From an uncultured Sediminicola sp. (lineage in GTDB: Bacteria > Bacteroidota > Bacteroidia > Flavobacteriales > Flavobacteriaceae), in the NCBI GenBank assembly GCA_938039345.1, contig CALHVB010000096.1:1-5728 (forward strand): DNA of 5,728 nucleotides, in the 5' to 3' direction. Under the pieces are notes generated by a model, which had not been told where the DNA came from, ran no database searches, and worked only from the letters and a program-made list of their open reading frames with translations. Below are positions 1-5,607 of the stretch, piece by piece; position 1 is the stretch's first letter, and every line of letters begins with the position of its first letter. The position numbers and the translations under genes are program-made.

Positions 1-120
1 GTTAAATTATTATACTTTTAAGTCAGTAAAATTAACTTTTTTTAATGAAGCAGATGTAGGCATGTCTTAACAGACAATTTTTAATGGGTTATAAAAAACA
101 AAATACCTATTAATTATGAA

Positions 121-187
121 TAAAAATAGCTGTACTTATTCTTTGCTACAGACTATTTCTGCTTTAAAGAATGTAAAATACAGCTAT
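121..187 (-). terminator. Three-tier hairpin with U-tract, 3' of the 106-residue gene
   Basis: Read on the minus strand, a 9-bp outer stem (ATAGCTGTA, 179-187, pairing with 126-134) encloses a 7-bp stem (166-172 with 138-144) and a 4-5 bp inner stem (158-162 with 148-152, the last pair a G-U). The outer stem is followed by a T-run (121-125 read in reverse). It begins ten bases after the stop codon of the minus-strand gene at 197-517, so it is well placed as an intrinsic terminator for that gene. The structure is longer and more segmented than an ordinary terminator. Helices were paired by eye; no folding energy was computed. Confidence 0.6.
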
Positions 188-196
188 CTAGGGAAA

Positions 197-517
197 CTAT
201 ACCCTTAGTGTACCTTCTTTTTCTAGATTAAATAAAAATCGACGTAATTGATGTACTGTATTTATAAATTGAGTAACATCATATTTTTTGTTTAGGTAAT
301 TTTCCTTTAAATATCCTTCGCAAAAATAATCTATTGGTTGCTCTATATTTTTTCTAAATTCTGTAAGAACATGGTTAAAATTTAATGCAGGATGTTTTTC
401 TTCATCCTCATCTACATGTATAATTTCATTTATTCTATCTGAAGAATAGCTAAAAATTTTGGGTAAACCTCTTTCGTCTAACTCCTCGTAATCTTCATTT
501 GTATAGCTGTAGTTCAT
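197..517 (-). CDS. Hypothetical acidic 106-residue protein
   Basis: I do not recognise this family. The protein has no signal peptide and no membrane segment, so it is probably cytosolic. Residues 7-40 are rich in Asp and Glu (for example the cluster HVDEDEEKHP at 34-43). The rest looks helical, with regularly spaced Leu/Phe and Tyr (FRKNIEQPIDYFCEGYL around 54-70, and FINTVHQLRRFLFNLEK at 84-100). The start is the first ATG of the frame, preceded by an A-rich leader as is usual in this group, with no Shine-Dalgarno sequence. It is separated from the ABC operon by 365 bases containing terminator-like hairpins, so it should have its own promoter; the upstream sequence has TATAATTG at about 559-566 (minus strand), but no convincing partner element. 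A strong hairpin with a U-tract follows the stop. Codon use and A+T content match the neighbours. I consider it a real gene of unknown function, perhaps a small partner protein, with no evidence for any specific role. Confidence 0.7.
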   Translation of the reverse strand: MNYSYTNEDYEELDERGLPKIFSYSSDRINEIIHVDEDEEKHPALNFNHVLTEFRKNIEQPIDYFCEGYLKENYLNKKYDVTQFINTVHQLRRFLFNLEKEGTLRV

Positions 518-607
518 CTTAAATTTTATTAATATTGAATAAATATTTTCTTACAATTATAGAGTATTGAGAGGACAATTTAAGAAAACATTTTCCATGT
601 AGACTAC

Positions 608-643
608 ATAAAAACCTTAGACATTTTAAGGTTTTTATTTTTT
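608..643. terminator. 12-bp hairpin, terminator-like, probably bidirectional
   Basis: The arms ATAAAAACCTTA (608-619) and TAAGGTTTTTAT (627-638) are perfectly complementary around a 7-base loop. On the plus strand the hairpin runs directly into TTTTT (639-643), the form of an intrinsic terminator. On the minus strand the outer A-U pairs of the 3' arm could themselves serve as the U-tract, with a shorter ACCTTA/TAAGGT core, so it may also stop leftward transcription from the ABC operon. No plus-strand gene lies upstream of it in this window. Confidence 0.5.
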
Positions 644-677
644 AACAAAAAATTAAGGGAAATAATAGGTTATAATT

Positions 678-707
678 AAGGCTAAAAAAAGCCTTTTTAT
701 TCTTTTT
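678..707 (+). terminator. Terminator-like hairpin with T-tract on plus strand
   Basis: AAGGCT (678-683) and AGCCTT (690-695) form a 6-bp stem with three G-C pairs and a six-A loop, followed by TTT at 696-698 and TTTTT at 703-707. Shape and tail favour plus-strand termination; on the minus strand the sequence after the stem (AATTATAA) is a poor U-tract. It has no plus-strand gene to terminate in this window, so its role is unclear. Confidence 0.4.
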
Positions 708-710
708 ACT

Positions 711-750
711 TTAAAGAAAACAAAAGCTTATAGTATGCAAAACACTATAA
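711..750 (-). terminator. Candidate terminator of the ABC operon
   Basis: On the minus strand TTATAGT (744-750) pairs with ACTATAA (728-734) over a 9-base loop, followed by a T-rich tail (GCTTTTGTTTTCTTT, 727 down to 713). It lies about 130 bases after the ATPase stop codon, in the right orientation to end the operon transcript. The stem has only one G-C pair, so it would be a weak terminator and may act together with the hairpin at 608-638. Confidence 0.35.
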
Positions 751-882
751 ACATTACTATTAAAGTATATAATACAATTAATCTTACAGACCTAAGATAG
801 TCTGGTGAAACTGTAAAAAAGGATAGTGAAAGAAATAAAATATATTTTGAAATTTTTATAAAAATCTGTTTTCTAAGGTAAT

Positions 883-1578
883 TTACCCTGCAAAAAAGCT
901 TTCTAACTCCTGTAAAGTCTCTGTAGAAGTTTGTATATCTTTTACAATTTCTCCTTTATTAAGGACTACAATACGTTCGCAAACTTCTGTTACATGCATT
1001 AAATCGTGACTAGATACTAAAACTGTTATATTTTTATTCTCTGCCAAATCTTTAATAATTTGCTTTAACCGTATTTGTGTTGTAGGGTCTAAATTAGCAA
1101 AAGGCTCATCTAAAATAATTACCTCTGGGCTACCAATAAAAGATGCTACAATACCTGCTTTTTTCTGATTTCCTTTAGATAAATCTCTTAAATATTTTTT
1201 TTGACCTAAGATTTCGCCATGGAAAAAATCTTCATAATTAGCTAATAATGCATCTACATCTGCTTAATTCTGTCCTCTTAATTCGCCTATAAAATAAAAA
1301 TACTCTTCAGGGGTTAGGTATCCTATTAAAAAACTCTCGTCTATAAAAGCAGAAGTAAAGGGTTTCCATTCTTCACTAGAGCTCACCTCAACACCATTAT
1401 TTATAATAGCCCCCGTTGTAGGTTGTATTAGATCTAACAATAAACTAAATAGGGTAGTTTTGCCCGCTCCGTTATTACCTACAAGTCCAAAACTCTGTCC
1501 TTTCTGTATTTCTAAACCTGCTAAATTTAATACTGTTTTACCTCCGTATATTTTGGTAAGATTCTCTACTGTTATCAT
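883..1578 (-). pseudogene. ABC transporter ATP-binding protein, interrupted by an in-frame TAA
   Basis: The frame reads as a 231-residue ABC ATPase, a normal length for the nucleotide-binding subunit of an ABC-2-like exporter, but codon 105 is TAA (1264-1266). Before the stop lie Walker A (GNNGAGKT, residues 34-41) and the Q-loop region, where Asp80 sits in place of the usual Gln/Glu (FIDESFL). After it, in the same frame and with no further stop, come the signature LSKGNQ (133-138), Walker B with catalytic Glu (VIILDE, 153-158), the D-loop NLDP (162-165) and the H-loop His191 (SSHD). The first product, 104 residues, would lack everything needed for ATP hydrolysis. The distal half has no ATG before its signature and Walker B motifs, so it cannot plausibly be made separately. 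The neighbour upstream is the DUF5687 permease, 30 bases away, its expected partner. A single change of AAA, CAA or GAA to TAA would explain the break, so it is either a recent nonsense mutation or a base-call error. TAA recoding is not expected here. Confidence 0.9.
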
Positions 1579-1608
1579 ACTATTACTTTTAACTTAAAAA
1601 GGAAATGG

Positions 1609-3099
1609 TTAATTATTTTGTTCTTTAAAGCCTGCAATCATTACATACTTTTTCTTTCTATACAATTCTGTTATTTTATCTAAGAGTGGTTTTCTTAACA
1701 AAAATCCTATAATACCTAAAACAGAAAGTACCGCCAGTGCAACTTCTAAAGACACTAAATAATTAAGACCTGCATAGATAATCATTGGAATACAAAACAA
1801 GGGTAAACCAACTATTAATTGCGCAGCACTCATCCCCTGCGTATTCCCCATGGCGCTTTTTGCTAAATCTATTCGTTTTTTATTTTTAGACCCAAAATAT
1901 AACACTACAGGAATATTAACTCCTAAATTATACAATGCGCAACTTACATTAATGGCAAGTGCTTGCCAGCCGAAATACACATAGGGTATAGACAATATTG
2001 TCATTACCACTATACTCACAGAAATTAATCCTGCTTTAGATTCTAAATATTTACGCAAGGGTATATTCTGAGACATCATCATACTATAGTATTCACTATC
2101 CCATGCTGGTATAAACTGTCCAAAGTTCATTAAAAATATGCCCGTTATAAAAATACCACAAAACACCATCATATAAGACATACTGGAAAATTGATCATTT
2201 AGATAAAAAATTAGTCCATAAAAAATCATTAGGAGCGACATAAAGACCTGCATTTTGGTTCGCTTGTTTCTCCATATTAATTTTAAATCTAACCTAAGAA
2301 AAGGCGCTATAGCACCAAACCTTTTGGTCCAAGACATATCTTTTGTTTCTACCTCAGAAATTTTTTCTTTTATAGAAGCATCTAAATAAATCCTATTTCT
2401 TAAATAATTAAAATTAGAACCATATGTTCCTAAAAGCACCGCTAATGGTGCTACAAAAGCTGCCGGATATTTATACAAAGTATAAAATGCTATTCTAAAG
2501 TTCTCGGTAACTGGCGCCAAATTAAAATAATGTACCCCATAAAGCACCAATGCTATACCTGCAATTATAAATAAGGCTTTATCGCTTTTATTTATAATAA
2601 AATTAATGTAGTTAAGAGAGAGTATTATACAGACAATAGATAAGAACCAGAAAATAACGTTTACTGCAGCATATCCTTGAAAAAGCAACACAACTGCAAA
2701 AGGAATAAAAATAAATAAGGATATAAAATTAAAGAATGACAATCCTGATTTACCTAGAATATACTTTGTAACTATATCTTTTTTTACAGGAAGTATAAGC
2801 ATAGGCTTTACATCCATAACAGGAAGTTTTTGCATAAAATACCTAAAAACTAACTCAAAAAGAATCCAATAAATAAGATACTCGCTTACTTTTTGTACAG
2901 GATCTACATCCGGAAAAAATTTCTTTAGTGCAAAAAACATTCCTGCTCCCATACTAACTGCTCCAAAAAGCATCCAAATGCCTAAAAAAATCATAAAGAT
3001 TTTTACGGCCAATTGTTTTCCAAAACTAGATGATCTGGTAATTGCTTTCCATTCTAGTTTAATAAAATTTTTAAACATGGTTGGTTTTTTATATTGCAT
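1609..3099 (-). CDS. DUF5687 family ABC-type permease
   Basis: This is the integral membrane subunit of a putative ABC exporter of the inner membrane; its substrate is unknown. The 496 residues match the usual length of the DUF5687 family of Bacteroidota, recognised from its N-terminal FIKLEWKAITRSSSFGK and overall plan. I count about 12 hydrophobic segments, near residues 32-58, 72-90, 120-140, 146-168, 174-192, 211-226, then 282-300, 308-328, 356-376, 378-402, 425-446 and 450-468. A charged linker at about 231-265 separates two halves, and each half opens with a similar amphipathic stretch (FIKLEWKAITR at 12-22; FLRLDLKLIWR at 267-277), suggesting an internal duplication. The longest frame starts at 3099, but Met8 (3076-3078) may be the true start: homologues I recall begin close to this Met, an A-rich leader precedes it, and a 7-bp inverted repeat (3105-3125) sits just upstream of the first ATG. 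It follows the gene at 3130 by 30 bases and precedes the broken ATPase by 30 bases. Confidence 0.85.
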   Translation of the reverse strand: MQYKKPTMFKNFIKLEWKAITRSSSFGKQLAVKIFMIFLGIWMLFGAVSMGAGMFFALKKFFPDVDPVQKVSEYLIYWILFELVFRYFMQKLPVMDVKPMLILPVKKDIVTKYILGKSGLSFFNFISLFIFIPFAVVLLFQGYAAVNVIFWFLSIVCIILSLNYINFIINKSDKALFIIAGIALVLYGVHYFNLAPVTENFRIAFYTLYKYPAAFVAPLAVLLGTYGSNFNYLRNRIYLDASIKEKISEVETKDMSWTKRFGAIAPFLRLDLKLIWRNKRTKMQVFMSLLMIFYGLIFYLNDQFSSMSYMMVFCGIFITGIFLMNFGQFIPAWDSEYYSMMMSQNIPLRKYLESKAGLISVSIVVMTILSIPYVYFGWQALAINVSCALYNLGVNIPVVLYFGSKNKKRIDLAKSAMGNTQGMSAAQLIVGLPLFCIPMIIYAGLNYLVSLEVALAVLSVLGIIGFLLRKPLLDKITELYRKKKYVMIAGFKEQNN

Positions 3100-3104
3100 T
3101 AGTA

Positions 3105-3125
3105 TAACAAACTCAAAATTTGTTA
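3105..3125. repeat. 7-bp inverted repeat between two operon genes
   Basis: TAACAAA (3105-3111) and TTTGTTA (3119-3125) flank a 7-base spacer, in the 30-base gap between the membrane protein gene at 3130 and the permease. One arm ends only five bases before the first ATG of the permease (3097-3099) on the minus strand, so in mRNA the hairpin could shield that start, or mark an internal processing or regulator-binding site. It has no T-tract after it and is not a terminator. Confidence 0.4.
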
Positions 3126-3129
3126 CACA

Positions 3130-3849
3130 TTAAATGATATTATATTCTGGATAAGTTTTTAAAAGTAACTCTTCTGCTTTTGACGGAATTACAAAAGCGA
3201 TTATGTAAGACAAGATAAATAAACAACTAATGAGTGTGGCAAAGAAAAAATCTACATAAATAATAGCTCCTAAAAAATCTTTAAAAGCAGTAATATTTAA
3301 TGATGAATTAATAACTATAGCTAATAAATTAACCACATTAACGTAAGTACCTAGAGAATATATTTGTTCTTTTAGCATCCACTTTTTAGTGTCTTTTAAA
3401 ATTTCTGATTTATATTTCTTTTGATTTATATAAGTAAATACAAATAGTAACACTACTATAGAGTACAGTATATATACATATAAATTGTGCTTATAATTAG
3501 CTGCCACTTTATTAAATATAAAGGTTAGCGTAGCTATTAAGGTAATACTAATTATAATCTTTGGTATACTAAAATAGGATTTAAAAAAGCTGAAAATTAT
3601 TTTCCCATAGCGTAGTGCCATGGCATTTTTACGTTTTAAAATAACGTTTTCAAAACCATGTACTCCGAACTTTTTAAATTCTAAACTTAATGCTTCTTTA
3701 AATGATATATTAGGGTGCAATAGTATTTGCTCTTCTATACCATTAGCCAAATGATCTACAAGTTCGGTTTGTAAATCGTAATGTTCTACATAATGTTTAC
3801 GTGTAAAACTATATAGTTCTTGTATTTGAGAAGCATTAAGCTTAGTCAT
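3130..3849 (-). CDS. Four-helix membrane protein with N-terminal helical domain (PadR-operon type)
   Basis: No named function is known to me. Residues 1-75 form a soluble, probably all-helical domain with the motif YDLQTELVDHL (24-34), which I recognise as recurring in Flavobacteria proteins of this plan. Then come four hydrophobic segments at about 95-113, 122-140, 163-182 and 195-220, and a short charged tail. The plan resembles the HAAS/DUF1700-like proteins encoded beside PadR regulators in other bacteria: a helical N-terminal domain on a small membrane anchor, thought to sense or relay a signal to the regulator. That link is inference from plan and context, not from sequence identity. 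The protein at 4947-5594 has the same layout and the motif DVRYELIDHL, so the two are likely paralogues. The start codon follows the stop of the DUF2059 gene by one base (TAGAATG), which points to translational coupling. The permease follows 30 bases later. Confidence 0.75.
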   Translation of the reverse strand: MTKLNASQIQELYSFTRKHYVEHYDLQTELVDHLANGIEEQILLHPNISFKEALSLEFKKFGVHGFENVILKRKNAMALRYGKIIFSFFKSYFSIPKIIISITLIATLTFIFNKVAANYKHNLYVYILYSIVVLLFVFTYINQKKYKSEILKDTKKWMLKEQIYSLGTYVNVVNLLAIVINSSLNITAFKDFLGAIIYVDFFFATLISCLFILSYIIAFVIPSKAEELLLKTYPEYNII

Positions 3850-3850
3850 T

Positions 3851-4264
3851 CTACTGGTACTTCTGAGCTATTTGTTGTAATTCCATTCCCCAATTTTGTC
3901 CTAATGCCATTCCTTTTTGCATTAGCATCATTTGCTTAGATGCCATTTTTTTTCCTAAATCGGAATTGTAAAATTTAACTAGTTCTTTTATTTCTGCTTC
4001 TGTAAATTCTTCCATATACATAGCAGCCATTTTTGTATATAAAACATCTACACTTTCTGTCGCTTCCTTAGCATAAGATTCTTTATTTTCTTCTTTAACC
4101 ATTGCTCCCAATTGTGTTACCACCTGTTCAAAAGCAGCTCCTGCACCCGTAAGTTTTAAAAAAGTAATTGTTTCTGCCTCAAACGCTTTGTTTTCTTGTG
4201 CTTTAACAAATGATGTTGATGCTACCAATAAGCAAATAAATAAGATACTCTTTTTAATGTTCAT
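3851..4264 (-). CDS. DUF2059 family secreted protein
   Basis: A 137-residue exported protein. Residues 1-22 are a signal peptide: a Lys pair (MNIKKS), a hydrophobic core (ILFICLLVASTSFV) and a likely cut after KA, before Gln23, the common pattern in this group. There is no lipobox Cys, so a soluble periplasmic protein is expected. The mature part is helical. Its C-terminal half carries the DUF2059 hallmark: a helix starting at EEFTEAEIKELVKFYNSDLGKKM (85-107; residues Phe87, Glu89, Glu94, Phe98, Tyr99 and Gly104 are the recognisable ones), followed by a Met-rich helix (MASKQMMLMQKGMALGQ, 107-123). DUF2059 proteins have no established biochemical activity. The N-terminal part (residues 23-80) has no Cys and no catalytic-looking cluster. 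The gene lies 39 bases after the DUF1684 gene and ends one base before the next start codon. Function in the operon is unknown; a periplasmic partner of the exporter or of the sensor-like membrane proteins is possible. Confidence 0.85.
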   Translation of the reverse strand: MNIKKSILFICLLVASTSFVKAQENKAFEAETITFLKLTGAGAAFEQVVTQLGAMVKEENKESYAKEATESVDVLYTKMAAMYMEEFTEAEIKELVKFYNSDLGKKMASKQMMLMQKGMALGQNWGMELQQIAQKYQ

Positions 4265-4303
4265 GTAATTTTAATTTTAGTATTTATATTAATGTTTAAT
4301 TGT

Positions 4304-4906
4304 TTACTTTTTAAAAGCTTTTACTCCTGCTTTAATTTTTAATGGAATGCTATTTTCTTCTGGTGGTACTGGGCAAGAATGAGTATGGCTATATGCACAA
4401 TATGGATTATACGCTTTATTAAAATCGATTATTATACTATCTGAATTTGGAACACTTAAATCGATATACCTTCCTCCCTCATAAGTTTCCATCCCATTAG
4501 TTAAATCTGTAAAAGGTAGAAATAAATAATTTTTATATTTTTCGGTTTCTCTTAAACGATGACTTTGATATACGTTTAATTTATATTGCTTGTCATCAAT
4601 ACTAAAAACAACTTCCCCGTATTTTTCATAAATAGGAGTTCTTTCTGTTGTTGTTTGCATTTTAAAAGGCACCGGATTTAAAGTTCTGGTAAACTTAGCT
4701 TTCACATGAAGCTTTTCGTTAATTGGAAAAAAGCTATGCCCTCTAAACTTCCTTTGTTCCTTTTTAGTTAAAGGTGATTTATTAGAGTTCTTAAACTCTT
4801 TATATAACTCCTCTTGAAATACTTTAATCTCTTCTATATATGTTTGCTTTTGCGCATACAACGCAATATTTGCAAATACCATTGTTATAATAATAACTGT
4901 CCTCAT
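4304..4906 (-). CDS. DUF1684 family secreted protein
   Basis: A 200-residue exported protein. The N-terminus is a short signal peptide (MRTVIIITMVFANIALYA) with a probable cut before Gln19. The family is recognised by its C-terminal block: GGRYIDL (144-150), a DFNKAYNPYCAYS run (161-173), then SCPVPPEEN (177-185) and IKAGVKAF (191-198). Cys170 and Cys178 are eight residues apart and conserved in the family as I know it; they could form a disulfide or bind a metal, but I cannot tell which. The middle holds a beta-rich region (about 60-135) containing EVVFSIDDKQYKLNVYQ. The length fits the Bacteroidota members. Some DUF1684 proteins occur beside transport or stress genes, yet none has a settled activity known to me. 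The gene lies 40 bases after the first four-helix membrane protein and 39 bases before the DUF2059 gene, in the same operon. The mature protein is expected to be periplasmic or surface-exposed; no lipobox is present. Confidence 0.88.
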   Translation of the reverse strand: MRTVIIITMVFANIALYAQKQTYIEEIKVFQEELYKEFKNSNKSPLTKKEQRKFRGHSFFPINEKLHVKAKFTRTLNPVPFKMQTTTERTPIYEKYGEVVFSIDDKQYKLNVYQSHRLRETEKYKNYLFLPFTDLTNGMETYEGGRYIDLSVPNSDSIIIDFNKAYNPYCAYSHTHSCPVPPEENSIPLKIKAGVKAFKK

Positions 4907-4946
4907 ATCATTTTTAATATTTAATTATTTAAAGGCCTTCTATTTT

Positions 4947-5594
4947 TTATGAGAAATAAATTTTTAAAAATTCATATTCCTCTAATACCTTTTTTCTTTT
5001 TGCAGACACTTCTAATAATGCTGCTATATTAACTACAAGTCCTATGGTTGTGTAAAAAACCAAAAACCATTCTCCTAATTTTAATTCAATAACAAAATAA
5101 TGAAAGTGTAAAAACAGATTAGGCAGACTGTATATACCAAAAAGCGTATTAAATGATAATACATTTTTCTTTTTCCCAGGCTTATAAAACTGTTTGTAGC
5201 AGAATATACTATACTGAGCTACTACACATAAAATCAGAGACCAAAATAAAAAGAATCTAAACTCTTTAATAGCAAACAAAAAATTAGCTGTGTATAGTAA
5301 AATACTCCAAAGCAATAAGCAAGCATAAAACAAAGGTTCTTTTATAAAACTAAAAATTCTTTGCCACAGTGCTTTTTGATATCCTTTATGTGTTGATTTT
5401 GCCTTTTCTTTTGCAATTTGTCTGCACCAAGCTACTCTTTTTTGCAAAAAACTTTCTAAATCTGGGTAATTCTCTAGCTGTTCATATTCCGATACCAAAT
5501 GGTCTATAAGTTCATAGCGAACATCCATATATTTAATACCCTTATTTTTTAAGTACTTGTCTATATTTAGTATGTCTTCTTTTACCAATTTCAT
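4947..5594 (-). CDS. Four-helix membrane protein beside PadR (HAAS/DUF1700-like plan)
   Basis: A 215-residue protein without a named function. Residues 1-75 form a soluble helical domain with DVRYELIDHL (24-33) and a basic second half (RVAWCRQIAKEKAK, 53-66). Four hydrophobic segments follow at about 84-104, 112-132, 148-168 and 175-195, then a charged helix (SAKRKKVLEEYEFLKIY). The gene starts 13 bases after the stop codon of the PadR regulator, the position in which PadR operons of other bacteria often carry a HAAS/DUF1700-type membrane partner. The second gene of this plan (3130-3849) shares the motif D(L/V)xxEL(V/I)DHL and the order of parts, but the rest has drifted widely. I infer a role in signalling to, or being controlled by, PadR; the sequence alone does not show what it senses. 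The ATG at 5592-5594 is followed by a normal basic start (MKLVKED). The reading frame is intact. Confidence 0.75.
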   Translation of the reverse strand: MKLVKEDILNIDKYLKNKGIKYMDVRYELIDHLVSEYEQLENYPDLESFLQKRVAWCRQIAKEKAKSTHKGYQKALWQRIFSFIKEPLFYACLLLWSILLYTANFLFAIKEFRFFLFWSLILCVVAQYSIFCYKQFYKPGKKKNVLSFNTLFGIYSLPNLFLHFHYFVIELKLGEWFLVFYTTIGLVVNIAALLEVSAKRKKVLEEYEFLKIYFS

Positions 5595-5607
5595 AAACCC
5601 TACATTT

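Larger units (their letters stand above)
518..882. other. 365-base intergenic region, no gene seen
   Basis: No credible reading frame is present on either strand; stops occur every few codons. What it holds, left to right: the A/T-rich leader of the 106-residue gene; a 13-bp hyphenated palindrome (597-609, ATGTAG-A-CTACAT); a 12-bp hairpin (608-638) followed on the plus strand by five T; a 6-bp hairpin (678-695) followed on the plus strand by a T-rich tract; a 7-bp hairpin (728-750) whose T-rich tail lies on the minus strand; two mutually exclusive 5-bp pairings (782-804); and a perfect 14-bp A/T palindrome (852-865). It must contain the end of the ABC operon transcript and the promoter of the 106-residue gene. 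No clear Bacteroidota promoter (TTG about 19 bases from TAnnTTTG) was found. Confidence 0.6.

Noticed and set aside
1..43. GTTAA (1-5) and TTAAC (32-36) followed by seven T: possible plus-strand terminator
   Set aside because: Only 5 bp over a 26-base loop. It could belong to a longer stem or gene left of the window, but nothing here supports it.
10..63. A 17-codon minus-strand frame starting at 63 (MPTSASLKK...)
   Set aside because: Too short, no family, no supporting signal; chance in A/T-rich DNA.
852..865. Perfect 14-bp palindrome ATTTTTATAAAAAT just after the ATPase stop
   Set aside because: Consists only of A and T in a very A/T-rich spacer and has no room for a loop; likely chance.
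1264..1266. Programmed recoding of the TAA in the ATPase
   Set aside because: TAA is not used for selenocysteine or pyrrolysine, and no readthrough or recoding context is visible; mutation or error is simpler.
4932..4940. AAGGCCTT palindrome between two operon genes
   Set aside because: Eight bases with no loop or extended symmetry; no reason to assign a function.
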